Below are positions 1 through 11,352 of a stretch of 27,801 nucleotides of DNA, piece by piece (position 1 is the stretch's first letter; each line of letters begins with the position of its first letter). The stretch comes from Saccoglossus kowalevskii (Eukaryota > Hemichordata > Enteropneusta > Harrimaniidae), in assembly GCF_000003605.2 (NCBI RefSeq), contig NW_003141314.1, forward strand, positions 194,576 through 222,376, written 5' to 3'. The notes below the pieces were generated by a model. That model was not told the DNA's origin and searched no databases. It saw only the letters and a list, made by a program, of their open reading frames with translations. The position numbers and the translations under genes are program-made.

Positions 1-1783
1 CCACAAAACACACATGTTTATCATATCAATTAAAAGGTTCTCTCTTCGAAAATTTTGGCCCACTTTTACATGGATTAAAGAATCATCCGCCGTTCATGTT
101 CCCTAGAAGTGGAAGTAACCAACCAAAATATCCACTAACGGGTTTTTAGCAGCATAACAACTCTGCCTGTTCATTCAAATGGCAGGGAATGGGCGAGGAT
201 GGGGTGCCCTAACTGGTGAAAGAACACACGCGTTGTCACGCCGTAGTGAAGGGAGTACAATTTAGGGATTGGCAATTTAGTCAGAACAAGTCACCTTCAG
301 CCGTATTATTCGGATTACACACAACGCCTGAAAAATAATATTTTCAATTCATTATGTTGGTGAGTTAGTGTGGGGCTTGTAATCTGTCATATACCATGTT
401 AGATCCATTGTTTGCCGCGGAATTCCTAGTTACAGAGGCGTGTCCTTATTGTTGTACACGAGATGTATGAGGCTAGAGATAAAGACCCGATTGTAAAAAA
501 CACGTAGGCACCGAGCTATGCGAACCTCTCAGGCCTTGATCTGTATAGAGTCGTGCATAATATGCGGAGGCATTCGACTGACCCCCAAGGTTTGCTCTAG
601 GGTGGAGATAGCAATCATTGCAGAATAAATGACAGTAAAAAAGTAATGCAAGCTGTTTTCAAATTATATTATACCACAGTCCCTCTTTGCACTATAAAAG
701 GACTGTGATTATACTAAACTGAAAAGCACTCATTTTAACCATATACTCCAGGGTATACCCTTTACAGGTCCGGATAGCATACCAGCTCGTTCGATGTCCC
801 GAGACACAGCTTGGACTGTGTGAAGGAATTTTACTGTTTGTCATTACGGAGATGTTCAGTACATTTTATAACCTCTTCTAGCGTACAAGACAATTTTACA
901 TAAATTAAAAATGGTCGCGTTTTCATATGTGAAAATTTTCCAGACACCATACCACCCGAGAACTGTACCAAGTTCTAATTGGACGAGCTACTCGGGAATT
1001 TAGATCTAAACTGTTCCCATGACCTTCGTCCAATCAATCACTCCCACGATATCTGGGTATTTGGGCGTGAATCTCTTTAACACAATGTTACTAAGCATCT
1101 CTGTTGTTGCTTAAATTTTCACCCAGCACTAAATATAAATGTCATATAGTGGGTCTTTGTAACGTCTTTGACTCAAGTACTGTTGATGGCAAATAGGGTA
1201 CAAAGTACGTTTTGTGTCCAGCCTGGACATGACAACCAATAGAATCACGCAGTAAACACGTGATTTGTTCACGGTCAAATTCGTCTTTATAGATACAAAA
1301 CGATGTCGTCGTCCCGGTTGCTTTTTTTGTTTATCCACGATAAAGACTTCATTGTACATGTGTCATATTTCTCGTATTATTCGGACTGTCTGTTGCTCAA
1401 TCAAAATTAGCAACTGTTTTAAAGCGGATATTCCAACGTATGCATAGTGCGAGTAAATTCGGACATTTCGCTGAATTGCCTCGCCGTATAACTTGCATTA
1501 TAGCCTGTCCCTCAAGTCGCTCTTACGAGACGCGGGCGGCTCAAACGATATGAAGTAGTACATTAGGCAGTGTAGCAGCCGACTGGGGGCGCTCCTTGCT
1601 TTTATCGTTGGGTATGGTTAGCAATTGAGTTCACGATAACAAGAAATGAGTTGATCACAAAACCTGTGGCATTACTTACATATATACATAATTAATTCAT
1701 ACAAACTTGAACTTATTCACTGAAAATATTTGTATAAATCATACATAAAAAACGTTTTTCTTCTCTCTCTATTGATTATGTAG
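1..1783. other. upstream flank of the TPR gene
   Basis: No convincing coding exon is visible here; short open frames are stop-limited and lack family features. The stretch ends in a pyrimidine-rich tract (1755-1770) followed by TAG at 1781-1783, which looks like a splice acceptor, so an upstream noncoding exon of the TPR gene may lie within it. I could not identify its donor. A TATA-like box and a CCAAT motif (near 1030) occur, but no promoter can be assigned confidently. Confidence 0.5.
675..707 (+). promoter_or_regulatory. TATA-like box inside a short hairpin
   Basis: The sequence CTATAAAAGG occupies 692-701, a good match to a metazoan TATA box. It sits next to an 8-bp inverted repeat, CACAGTCC at 675-682 and GGACTGTG at 700-707, with a 17-base loop. 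A third copy of GGACTGTG occurs near 814. It lies about 1.1 kb upstream of the TPR gene start codon, so it could serve a 5' noncoding exon, but no transcript evidence is available and chance occurrence in AT-rich DNA is possible. Confidence 0.25.
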
Positions 1784-1801
1784 TTGACCTCGGTTACGGA
1801 G

Positions 1802-2255
1802 ATGGCGACAAAACACGTGCATATGCAAGATTTCGGGAAACCGACAATCATCGATGACGTCACATACTATGGGGACATGAACGATGATGTCAGCGATGAC
1901 GAAGACGCTGATGGCGTGTTCAGCCAATCACAACACAAGCACATTGCATTCGGCATGAATGACAATTTCATGGAAGATTTACATTTGCCGTTACACCAGT
2001 TAAACGACTCGTCCCATAGTGAGGATTTATCGACCCAGAGACCACAGGAAGCTAATATTCTGCGTAAGCGGGAGTCAATTCCCAAGCTGCCCCAGAAGCC
2101 CGACGAGACTACGGGCGTACGGTTCACGGGAACGTCACAAGCAGAAAATAAAGAAAATAATTTGTTCTTTAATACGAGCGCCAAAGGTGATAGCAGTGCG
2201 GATACAAGCGGGTCGTCACGATCACCGTGGATTAATACCAAACACGAGATTGCAG
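1802..2255 (+). CDS. TPR gene coding exon 1
   Basis: It encodes 151 residues plus one base. The protein is rich in Asp, Ser and Gln, includes an acidic run around GDMNDDVSDDEDADG, and has no recognised domain. The donor is TGCAG|GTAAT at 2255/2256. If the exon begins after the AG at 1783, it has 18 bases of 5' UTR before the ATG. Confidence 0.75.
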
Positions 2256-5200
2256 GTAATTCATTTGTTACCACATATATTGTACACATGTATCATTATT
2301 TATCTAATCATAATAATTAGGAGAAAATCCGTAAAACGAATCCGATATGTATACTTCACATGAATGTGTATTCTGTCGATGGTACAACGATTTTTTTTGT
2401 AGAAGAACAATCTGCGCGCATGCGTATTGAAGTTCTTTATTTTTTATCCAAAGAATATTATTTTTTATTATCAAGGTAGAGTGCTACACAAAAGTAAAAA
2501 TATTGTCATTTTCTTTATTTTCCATAAAAACAGATTGACAGTGAAGCATACTCTTGACTAATAATTGTGCACAGATTTTGACACAAAATATTGCTACTGA
2601 TATTGTACACTAAAATATGCGCACATTAAAAAAAAATCACGAGTAGCACTCTACTTTAAAAAAACACACAATATTGTCTTCCATGTCACATCTTTAATGT
2701 GATGCTCTCATGTCAGCAATACGTATTACCAGAAACTCATTTTGTTCTATTTGTATTCTCCCCAATAGGTTCTCCAGAAAATTCAACTCGTTCATTACCT
2801 TTGTGGGACATTGAAAAAAATCTCGCAGAAGAACTGAAAAATTTCGCCGATATGGGAAAACTGGAAGAGGAGTCCCGTTTACTGACCGCACTGGGGCGGG
2901 TATATCTGGAACGGGCCAAGCTGACTGGCGATGGTGGTGACTTCATGAAAGCATCCGCGCTATACAACGGCGCGTTAAACAGATCCCGAAAATTCGGCAC
3001 CCAGAGCCAAATTGAGAGCTCTATCGAACGAGTTAAAGATGTCGAAATAGCGCTGTTGAAAACAATGTTTGGTGAAATGGGCAGCGAGATTGTCTGCGAT
3101 TACGATACGGACAAGGGACTAAAATCAATGCTGGACAGAATGCGAAAAGACTGCCTCAAAGAACTAACGGACATCAACAAAAATTGCGACCTGTCGGCAA
3201 CTGGTGGAAATACAGACTGGTCGGAGAGGATCGCCATAAAACGTGCGCATTCCGTCAGAGGGGTATATCATAATTTCGCCGATCGCCTGAAAAGGTATTT
3301 AAGTCTTCTTCTCGATGAATGCGGGCACGTTCTCGGAGAACCACAGTGCAGTTACGGTGTCGTGGCGTTAGGATGCCTGGCGAGAGAAGTGGCGACGCCG
3401 TACTCTGAAGTCCAGCTCGCTGTACTCGTAGATGAATACGGGGACAATGATGAGAATAAATGCTATGCAATGAATTTGCTATATTTACTGCAGTTGAAAG
3501 TAATACACATGGGGGAGACGCCGATCCATACCATGGGCATCAAATCGTTAAACGACCCGACCGATCCCGAAAGAAACTGGTTTCACGATTCCGTAACCGA
3601 GGGTGGATTAGTTATTCGTTTTGAACACGTGGTCGCCGACATCCAATCAAAACGCAAAAGATCGCGCTTCCCTTATTTTGATCTTGTCATGACGCCGAAG
3701 GACATGGCCAGTTTGGTGATGGAGATTTCTTGCACCGATAGAGGTCGCAATCTCGGCGAGGATTTATTGGCCGTTGTCCATCTTTCAGGCGAACAATCTG
3801 TCGTCGACGACTACAAGAATAGAATAACAAAAATCACAGCCGGACCACCAGTCAAAGGGTTCAGACAGCTCACACCTGGACCACGGGGAATTAAATTCGC
3901 GCAAAAGACCGTCGGTAAGGATTTGGCGAAAAAAATAGCCATTGCCCATCTTAGTGAGTTCTGCCACAGAAAGTTGCATCTTGGTAAAGAGAGCAACGAG
4001 ATCGACATACAAATGAACATGTGCAATTTTTCAAGCTCCGCAATGACGGCAATAGCCCAATACTTTCAACTCACGTCGCAAACTCCATGGGATGTTATTG
4101 ACGAAATGCAAGGACGGAAACTCATTGACACCGAGGGCGCTAACAATCTACGAATCGCTGTCAGTGGAGCTTTCGAACTGCAAATGCAGACTTCACTTCA
4201 CGGGCAGTTTGATAAGCGCCCGTCGTCGAGAAATTTGAAAACCCGGGGCGTTAAGCGTCAGGTTGACTCGGTACCGCGCATAACGGACGTACTGATGTAC
4301 AGGTTCTACTATACAATGCTTCCCCTTGCACAACTACTGGGCGAAGCTTTCATCGAAACCGACGGGATGGCCAACGAACACATGTTTATAGGCAGTCGTT
4401 TCCATGACAACAACATCGCAAACCAGCTGCACGTGTTGTGGATGCTTCATCGATACGAACCAATTGGCGACGTGTTGGAAGAATTGGTACAACATAACCA
4501 TTCAAATTACCGCGCAATACTCGACTTTATCGGAATCGTGATGAAGTCCAAAGAATTTCGCTCAGAGCAAACTGTAAATGTGGATAGCGGCAGCGAAAGT
4601 AGTAGAAACATGGAAACGCCGGTAAAGATTTACGAAGAACCAACGTCCCTTCCATATTCACAGCTGTGCACGATCGCCGGTGCCTGGAGGAGACGGGAAC
4701 TGAGTGCTGACCCCGAACAGCATAAAGCATCTGTTGTTCGTGGATCAACGCTATCTCCAATCCAACAACTCGGTGAGCACGCCAGAACACGTGACGGGTT
4801 GATGGAATTGCTTTCATACTCGGAGAAAACGATGAAAATCGAGTTGGCAAAATTAACGGACGGGGACGACATGTCGGTATCACCGTCGGAAATTAACGAC
4901 ATGACGAACATCGCAATGCTGTGGTATTACTTGGGGAAGACAGACAAGTCTCAGTATTGGTACGGCAAAGCTCTGACGACGTTGCGGTGCAAACACGGTG
5001 ACAAATACACCAGTCCAGGAGCAGCATATATTTTACGGCAACTGGGTAGAACGTGCGAAGCTAAAGACGAAATCAGCAAAGCTCAAGGTTTCTACACGCA
5101 GGCACTGAGGATGTGCCGCCGACTTTACGGACTGAAATCTAGTCACCCTGAAACAGCTGCGTTGCTTAGCAACCTTGCTGATTGTTACGCCATACTTGGC

Positions 5201-7003
5201 GACAGCAAGAAAGCGCTCGCTTTTCACACCCACTCCCTGAATATGTACCACGATATCTACGGTGCCAATGCTTCGCACATTAAAATCGCATCTGCGTACA
5301 ACAACACTGGGAACGCGTGGAACGTCATGGGCGATCACAAAAAAGCCGCGCATTACCACCGAAAGGCACTTGAGATGAAACATAAGATATACGGAGAAAA
5401 AACCGAGCACCCAGATGTGGCGGCCTCACTCCATAATTTAGGCGTTGCCATGGAAGCTATGGGAGACCTCAACGGCGCCTTCGACAAATATAACCGGTCG
5501 TTCGAAATGAAGAACTACTATTACGGGCAGCATTCAGCGCACCCAGATATCGCTGTTTCACTTATGAACATGGGGAACATCAAAGCGGCAACGGGAGCTT
5601 GTGAATTGGCAATGGGATACCTCAGTCAAGCGATGGCGATGTACAAATTGATGTACGGGGAAGATGCGGCTCATCCTAGCATCGCGAATTGCCTGTCAAG
5701 TATAGGTAATTTATACGAGTATTCTGGGAGTTACGAAACCGCCGTCACTTATTATAAACAAGCCCTTGAAATGAAGAGAGTAGCGTATAAGAAGCACGTC
5801 TCCCACCCAGACATCGCGGCAACTTTGAATAATCTTGGCAGCACTTTTGACTCCCTTGGCAAGTATGAGAAATCAATCGAGTGTTATTTAGAAGCCTTAG
5901 AGGTGTATAGGTTATCATACGGTGAGGAATCTAATCATCCAGAGTTGGCGGCCACGTACAGCAACTTAGGGAGTACATTTACATGCCAGGGAGAATACAG
6001 AAAAGCTCTGAGCTATTATGAAAGTGCGCTTTCAGTCAAAACTCGGTTGTACGGCGAGGACGCACCAAATGCCGATTTGGCGTTGTCCAACGTCAACGTG
6101 GGCAATATGTGGGATGCCCTGGGCGAATACAACATGGCTGTCGGTTACCATGACGCTTCCCTCAATATATACAGAAGAGTGTACGGAGAAGATAGTGTCC
6201 ATCCGGACATCGCATCGGTTTTGACGAATCTGGGGAACACATGGGGATCGCTCGATGATCACACGAAAGCAATTGCGTACCACAAAATGGCACTTGACAT
6301 GTATAGAAGGTTGTCCAACGATGAAGAAGTCACCACCGATATCGCAAACGCGCTAAGTAACCTTGGCAACGATTACGCCGCCATTGACAATTACGAAAAA
6401 TCAGTGGAATGCCACAAAGATGGATTGGAGATATTCAAGAAACTCGCCAGTGAGGGCGGTGATAGCTTAGATGTTGCGTCGGCTTTGACTAACCTGGGGA
6501 ACGTCTGCGACTCTATGGGAGACTACGTGAAAGCTATGGAATGTCACAAACAAGCCCTGGGAATATACAGGGATATCCATGGGAACACTGATAACGTGGA
6601 TATCGCATCGGCGCTTAGCAACATCGGCAACGCGATCGAGTCGATCGGTGACAACAATGCTGCCATCGATTATTACGAGCAAACACTACAGATGTACCGT
6701 AACATTCACGGGCAAGGCGTCTCACACGTCGATGTCGCTTCGTCATTATACAACATCGGTTCTGCCTACGACGAATCGAAAGAGTTCAGAAAAGCAATAT
6801 CTTACTACGAACAAGCGTTAATCATGGGGCGGGAGGTGTTCGGTCAGAAGACGGAACACCCACTGGTTATGAGTTGTCTACACAGCCTCGGCTTGGCCTG
6901 GGAGAGTCTAGGCAACCACGACAAAGCTAAAGACTATTTTGAAGAAGCTTTTGTCAGGGAAGATGAAGGTGGGTCGAGTGAGAGCGGTACAGATTCACTG
7001 TAA
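1802..7003 (+). CDS. NTase-like (GlnD/DUF294-type) and TPR-array protein, two coding exons
   Basis: Spliced coding region join(1802..2255, 2769..7003), 4689 nt, 1562 residues plus TAA. The ATG at 1802 has a G at -3 and a G at +4, and lies 19 bases after a plausible splice acceptor. Exon 1 ends in phase 1 at GCAG|GTAAT and exon 2 starts after AATAG, restoring a Gly codon. Residues 1-150 are acidic and low in order. Residues about 160-640 resemble animal proteins with a putative nucleotidyltransferase region (GlnD/DUF294 type): G353-C-L-A-R-E then P362-Y-S-E-V-Q367, and M407-G-I-K-S-L-N-D followed by W422. Residues about 857-1560 hold 16 kinesin-light-chain-like TPR units of 44 residues. TPRs imply a protein-binding scaffold; no signal peptide or membrane segment is evident. 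The usual D/E-x-D/E metal site reads E365-V-Q367, so catalysis is doubtful. Automated pipelines often label such proteins nephrocystin-3-like because of the TPRs; I do not adopt that name. Cellular role unknown. Confidence 0.88.
2256..2768 (+). other. TPR gene intron
   Basis: A 513-bp AT-rich intron with GT at 2256 and a pyrimidine-containing acceptor ending CCCAATAG at 2768. The exon 2 frame stays open back to 2699, but using the acceptor at 2768 keeps the phase with exon 1. It contains a short inverted-repeat element at 2473-2657. Confidence 0.75.
2473..2657. repeat. small inverted-repeat (MITE-like) element
   Basis: The left end (2473-2487) reads AAGGTAGAGTGCTAC. The right end (643-657 of the 2-kb block, i.e. 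2643-2657) is its reverse complement with a single mismatch. The 185-bp interval is AT-rich with no coding capacity. Size and ends fit a miniature inverted-repeat transposable element or a hairpin-forming intronic repeat. No clear target-site duplication was found. Confidence 0.4.
2769..7003 (+). CDS. TPR gene exon 2: NTase-like module and TPR array
   Basis: A single uninterrupted exon of 4235 bp encodes about 1411 residues. It begins with a helical segment (LWDIEKNLAEELKNF onward), then the NTase-like region, a variable linker around residues 640-855, and the 16 TPR units. Base composition is near 48-50% GC, higher than the flanks, as expected for real coding sequence. The stop TAA is at 7001-7003. 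Confidence 0.9.
4883..7003 (+). repeat. tandem array of 16 TPR units (132 bp each)
   Basis: Each unit has 44 codons with the recurring pattern hA..h.NhG......G...KAh.YY..AL.M....G....HPD. Units start near residue 857 and recur with almost no length variation to residue 1562. Unit 13 appears one residue short, and the last unit is degenerate and ends in an acidic Ser/Glu/Gly tail. This is the kinesin-light-chain/TPR_12 type, normally a concave peptide-binding superhelix. The similarity is clear at protein level and moderate at DNA level, suggesting old internal duplication with divergence. Confidence 0.9.
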
Positions 7004-7114
7004 ATGGAGATCTGCTGACAAGTACTAAGGCGAACAGTCGAACGAACAGTCGAACTTAGCGTATCGGATACATAATGCACAATGCCGATAACCTTATTCT
7101 CAACCACGTCGTAA

Positions 7115-7491
7115 TTAAAGGGTGGTAGTCGTCGCATTGAGTATGATATCAGTTCCAAATGACGTACAGATAGATTGTAAAGGAATAAAGGGCGGTAGTC
7201 GTTGCGCCGCGCATGTGCGACATTTTTGTTGATGAACATTGATTTCCCACAATCCAGTGCGCTCTTCTAAAGGAATCACACGTATGAGGTTGGACCTTGG
7301 CGCGACTTGTACTAATTACCGTCGGCGACTCCTTCGATAACTTCCAATCACCCCCAAAAAATACCTAATTAAAGCTTGGTAACGTCCCAGTTTGTACTCG
7401 TTGATCTGCGCAACAGCCAAAGTCGCCATTTTTGTGTATATGAGACCCATATATCTCGCGCATGCGTGGCGGGACGACTACCGCCCTTTAA
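7115..7491. mobile_element. TTAA-flanked MITE-like element
   Basis: The left end reads TTAA at 7115-7118 followed by AGGGTGGTAGTCGTCG. The right end reads CGACTACCGCCCT followed by TTAA at 7488-7491. A second direct copy of the left end lies at 7187-7206 and extends into a GCGCCGCGCATG segment that is also matched in inverted form near 7458-7470. TTAA at both edges is typical of piggyBac-type targets. There is no transposase, so this would be a non-autonomous copy, with an internal direct repeat of one terminus. It begins 112 bases after the TPR gene stop, so it probably forms part of the 3' UTR or its immediate flank. Confidence 0.5.
7184..7189 (+). terminator. candidate polyadenylation signal of the TPR gene
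   Basis: AATAAA occurs 181 bases after the stop codon, the first canonical hexamer downstream. It overlaps the second copy of the TTAA element terminus, so the transposon-like insertion may supply the signal. A further AATAAA lies near 8239. Confidence 0.45.
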
Positions 7492-10400
7492 GTACACGAA
7501 TTTTTGAACGTGTTTTTCACGACGACGACCACCGAAAAACCGAGTGTTTTAAGTAAATCATTAAATGACTTGGTTATAAAACACGATGCAGTACTAAACA
7601 CAATAAGTGCAAAGCAGTAATTGATTTTAATTTCCCGAAGAAACACGCGTTGATTAGGAACATCCATAGAACGCTAAACTAACTATGCAGTATTTACGTT
7701 ACACTGCGATTTTTATGGGACTACTAGCATTTCTAACTCCTGAATCCGAGCGAGTATATTAGATCAAGCAACATGTCCCCAATCAGAGTGTTATTAATAT
7801 TTACAAGTGTGGTGGCGTTATGTTATGTCATTATTATGTTTCGTTGACGTTGAACGCAATCGTACGCAGAACCATGCAGAGCCCGGTTTAATTCACGTAT
7901 TAACAAGTTTGAGTTGATTTAGATAATTAGAGGGGTCGCCGTTCGGAGGATGTTATTATATACACTGTGGTGGGTAAAGTGGGAAACAAACGCACGAATG
8001 TGTGTTGTATAATGATTGGGGTGAATATAAAATGTCCCCGGCTTACGTGAGTAAACTTTTTGCACCCCTCCCGATTTCAAGTGAGCAACCATTAAGTTAC
8101 TATAAATCCTTACCTTTTAGAGGATACAGCAAACGTAGCAGCAGCAGTCAATTGAAGTTCATTTAATGACGTATTCATTTTGATTTGAGACTGAGAGTTT
8201 TGTTATGTTCCATTGTATTTAATATTTGAATTGGTTGTAATAAATAAGAACTCCGTGACGTTTTAACATAACAGAAATCCAGAATGGGGCATTGTTTCTG
8301 TGCGTGCTTGCAATGTCCGAGCATCATTGCCCGGTAGCATGCTATTTTTGTATTTAGTTGTTCACCAAATAGCTTAGGTGCAGATAATATATCTTCCCTA
8401 CATGTATTTTTTATTATTAAGATCCAGCTGTGGGTCAATATGATTGATTGATTGATTTATGTATACAATGATTGAGATATATAAAGAGGAAAATTAATAT
8501 ACAAGGTATTATGCACACAATTTGAATAATTCAGGTGTGGACCATGAAAATAGTTCAGCAGAACTAGTATAGTGCATGGCCCTATCACTTAAAATAAATA
8601 ACTAGTATGAACAGAAAGTGGTATGGTAACATATAAATGAGTAAGTACCTAATCCGAAAAAATACATGAGTAAATTAAATATCTAACTTAAAACAAATAG
8701 CAGTAAGTGGTATGCATCATTTGGACGACAGGATGCTCACTGTGATAAGAGCAATTTTTTCAGTGCTGTTTTAAATTAGTTTCTATTGCGTAAACCTTTT
8801 ATTTGGACAGTAAGGGAATTTCAATATTTGACCGCTGAATATGTGAAGTTATGTTGGGAAAGTGATAAATTCATTTTCGGGACTGACAAGTTTCCATTGG
8901 AAATGGCTGTTGTTGGGTAACGATGGGAATGCAGATCAATATAATAATAGCTCTTCTTGTGTCGGTTTTTAATCTTTGTCATTTAGTCATTTCTGATACA
9001 TTTGTTGTCCTTAAAGATGTTAATTTTGGATATTGAAATTTTATCGACACACTGGATCTAAGGTTCTTCCCACAGACTTGCGTAACACGAACATGCGACG
9101 CTGACTGGCAACGCCAAATTGCATTGCAAATAAAAGTCGTCAAAGTACACTATTTCCTCATACAATTGAAACTACATGTATCACCACTCGATACGCACAG
9201 GAGTATGTTTATTAAACACTCACCAGCGCGAAAACTGCGACAAGAATGATCTGTTTGAAGTTGTTTTCCCCGTACGTATTACTCTAGTGATACCCATTTT
9301 CTTGATGCCGAACGAGGACAAAATTAATTGGCTAAATAACGTCACTGTAGTTGAAAATCCCTCGGAAAGTGGAACAGCTAAAATGGTCGTCTGCTACTAT
9401 TAGTAGTTTGCTATGAATCTCTTTTTATTTAACGCTGTTGTATATTTCCCCACACCCCACGGGCATGGAAAGACAATTATTTGTACATTTCGCTTAAAAG
9501 ACTACGCATCTGAAGCAGATGAAATACATCCATCATTAATACGTACTACAGTGACGTCATATTGTCATCGTTCGACCTGAAGAAAATGACAGCCACCGAA
9601 CTTACGTGTGGCTCGGAGCACTAAATCTCGGGAATAAACATTAAACTTATCACTGTTTTTTGTCACGCGTTTCGCTTTGGTGAGAGCGTAATAAATATAT
9701 TATCGATTGAGAATAGTTTCGATGGTGTGATGCGAGAAAATATTCTGCTTTTGTCTACTTATATTTTCAATACCGTTTGGCGTTGTACTTTTGTGTTACG
9801 CAAGTCTATGAGAGGAATCATAGCTCTTCTATGTGGATAAAATCCCAATATATAAAAACAACAAATATAAACTTCGTCGCGCAGCGCGCACTCGAATTTT
9901 GTGTAAACAGTGTACATGTATTTTGCACGCGCTGTATACGTTGCTATGAGTCCCACATCGAACATGACCGTGACGCAGCGAGACGATCACCGCTTATTAA
10001 GAACACCAGAAACTACAGGTCGACGATATACAAACTCATGCAATATTCTGGTTTGATATCACAATATGTGATAGGAGAATACAATCTAACACCTGATGTG
10101 TGGAATCACTTGCAACATGTCATATATCTACATTCTCTATTCCAGCATTCTGCCGCTCATTACAAGTAATCGCATGCAATTTTTGTTTGACTACTCAATA
10201 ACAATTAAATATTCTGTTTTATTACCAGTCTGAGATAGATCTAAAAGTATATGTAACAATTTCCTCTGGCTAGATGCGCAATATGCACACGGGTGATTGC
10301 TACCAAAATTGTTTTCACTGCAGTGACCGCAATGGAATGAATACTACGCCCTCTTGCATAATTATGCGAAATGGCGTGCGCCCGCAGGGTTTGAATTAAC

Positions 10401-11104
10401 CATATCAGTGTTGAACACCAGACTATCATTATTGATACGGTTATTATTAATATATTTATTATCTGATGGAATAAACTTGAATGGCCGACTTTCGAGCTTT
10501 TGAAAACAGTGACATCAACGAAAATCCTGAAATCTAACTAGGTAGATGCTGATAACTAGGTGATTATGGTTATCACAGTTCTATTTACTGGTTTGACATA
10601 TTGAGAGGTTATTGACAAAGTAATGTTATAGTGTGTGCACCTCATTACTCAGTATATAATTTTCTTTTTTTTTATATATCTTTTTGACATGTAAATATTA
10701 TATGAATAAAAAAATATAAGAGAAAAAAAATTAAATGAACATTGTATGAAAGGATTCGTCAATCAATGAAATTATACATTGATTTGTCAACATTTCACTA
10801 TGTTGGATTTTGGCAACTTGGCATGAACAACGTTTGTATAACCAAACTGTAAGTTGGATATGAAAACTTGAATCATTATGCATAGAGTAATGTCACAATA
10901 TAGTCCTAGTTGTATTGAATGATTTTCAAAATCAGCAATAAGATTATACGGTCAAACAATTAATCATTGCTTGCATTTCCACTATGCCAACTAAATATAT
11001 ATTAGCATGTCAGGGATAATTGACCTATTTCGAAAAATAGTTCAGTTATTTTTTTATCTGGGATTACTGAACAATTGCATAATTGCATACATTTTGGCTA
11101 TCAG
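7492..11104. other. intergenic region, no convincing gene
   Basis: AT-rich DNA between the convergent genes. Visible structure is limited: a (GATT)n microsatellite around 8440-8457, a perfect CRE palindrome TGACGTCA at 9552-9559, and scattered AATAAA hexamers. Open stretches near 9176-9403 and 9777-10169 have no family signature, and the second has no ATG at its start, so they are not called as genes. Confidence 0.6.
8441..8457. repeat. (GATT)n microsatellite
   Basis: About four consecutive GATT units occur in intergenic DNA, followed by TTATG. It is too short to be more than a simple repeat. Confidence 0.7.
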
Positions 11105-11352
11105 TGGAAGCTTTCAGCAGACATCAAATAATCTGTTTGAGGTTTGTGTCTTCCAGAAATGAATTCAATGGTGTAATAAGGGACAACAATGGGAAACTGT
11201 TCACAACAATGATATTGCCATCCACCAAAAAATACAGTTTTCAAGAGATATGCTGTCTAAATCATGATGTTGTCAGATTAAACATGGTTGTCTATTTTGA
11301 AGGCACCAATGAATGTAATTTTTACGTCAAAGCCTTTTCACTTATAGAATAG
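11105..11352 (+). CDS. candidate terminal exon of an unidentified gene
   Basis: After a plausible acceptor (TTTTGGCTATCAG ending at 11104) the frame stays open for 82 codons to TAG at 11350-11352. AATAAA follows at 11394-11399, 43 bases after the stop. The peptide includes alternating hydrophobic stretches such as VVRLNMVVYFEGTNECNFYV that could be beta strands. I recognise no family. The frame would need one base from an upstream exon, and no matching donor exon was found. It could be a fossil exon, a lineage-specific gene end, or chance. Confidence 0.25.

Noticed and set aside
955..997. CCCGAG...CTCGGG inverted repeat resembling a structured RNA
   Set aside because: The 6-bp stem with a long loop does not fit a tRNA cloverleaf, and no box A/B promoter elements are present.
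1855..1862. perfect CRE palindrome TGACGTCA in TPR exon 1
   Set aside because: It lies within coding sequence (Asp-Asp-Val-Thr codons), so the match is most likely a by-product of codon choice.
1867..2289. 140-codon minus-strand open frame opposite TPR exon 1
   Set aside because: It is a shadow of the plus-strand exon, which has an ATG in good context and a phase-consistent splice into a long coding exon.
9176..9403. 75-codon plus-strand open frame with an ATG
   Set aside because: There is some plausible amino-acid pattern, but no family match, no clear splice acceptor in phase and no polyadenylation signal close downstream. Left uncalled.
9777..10169. 130-codon plus-strand open frame between the genes
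   Set aside because: It opens with TTG, not ATG, has no recognisable domain, no convincing donor or acceptor, and composition like the surrounding intergenic DNA.
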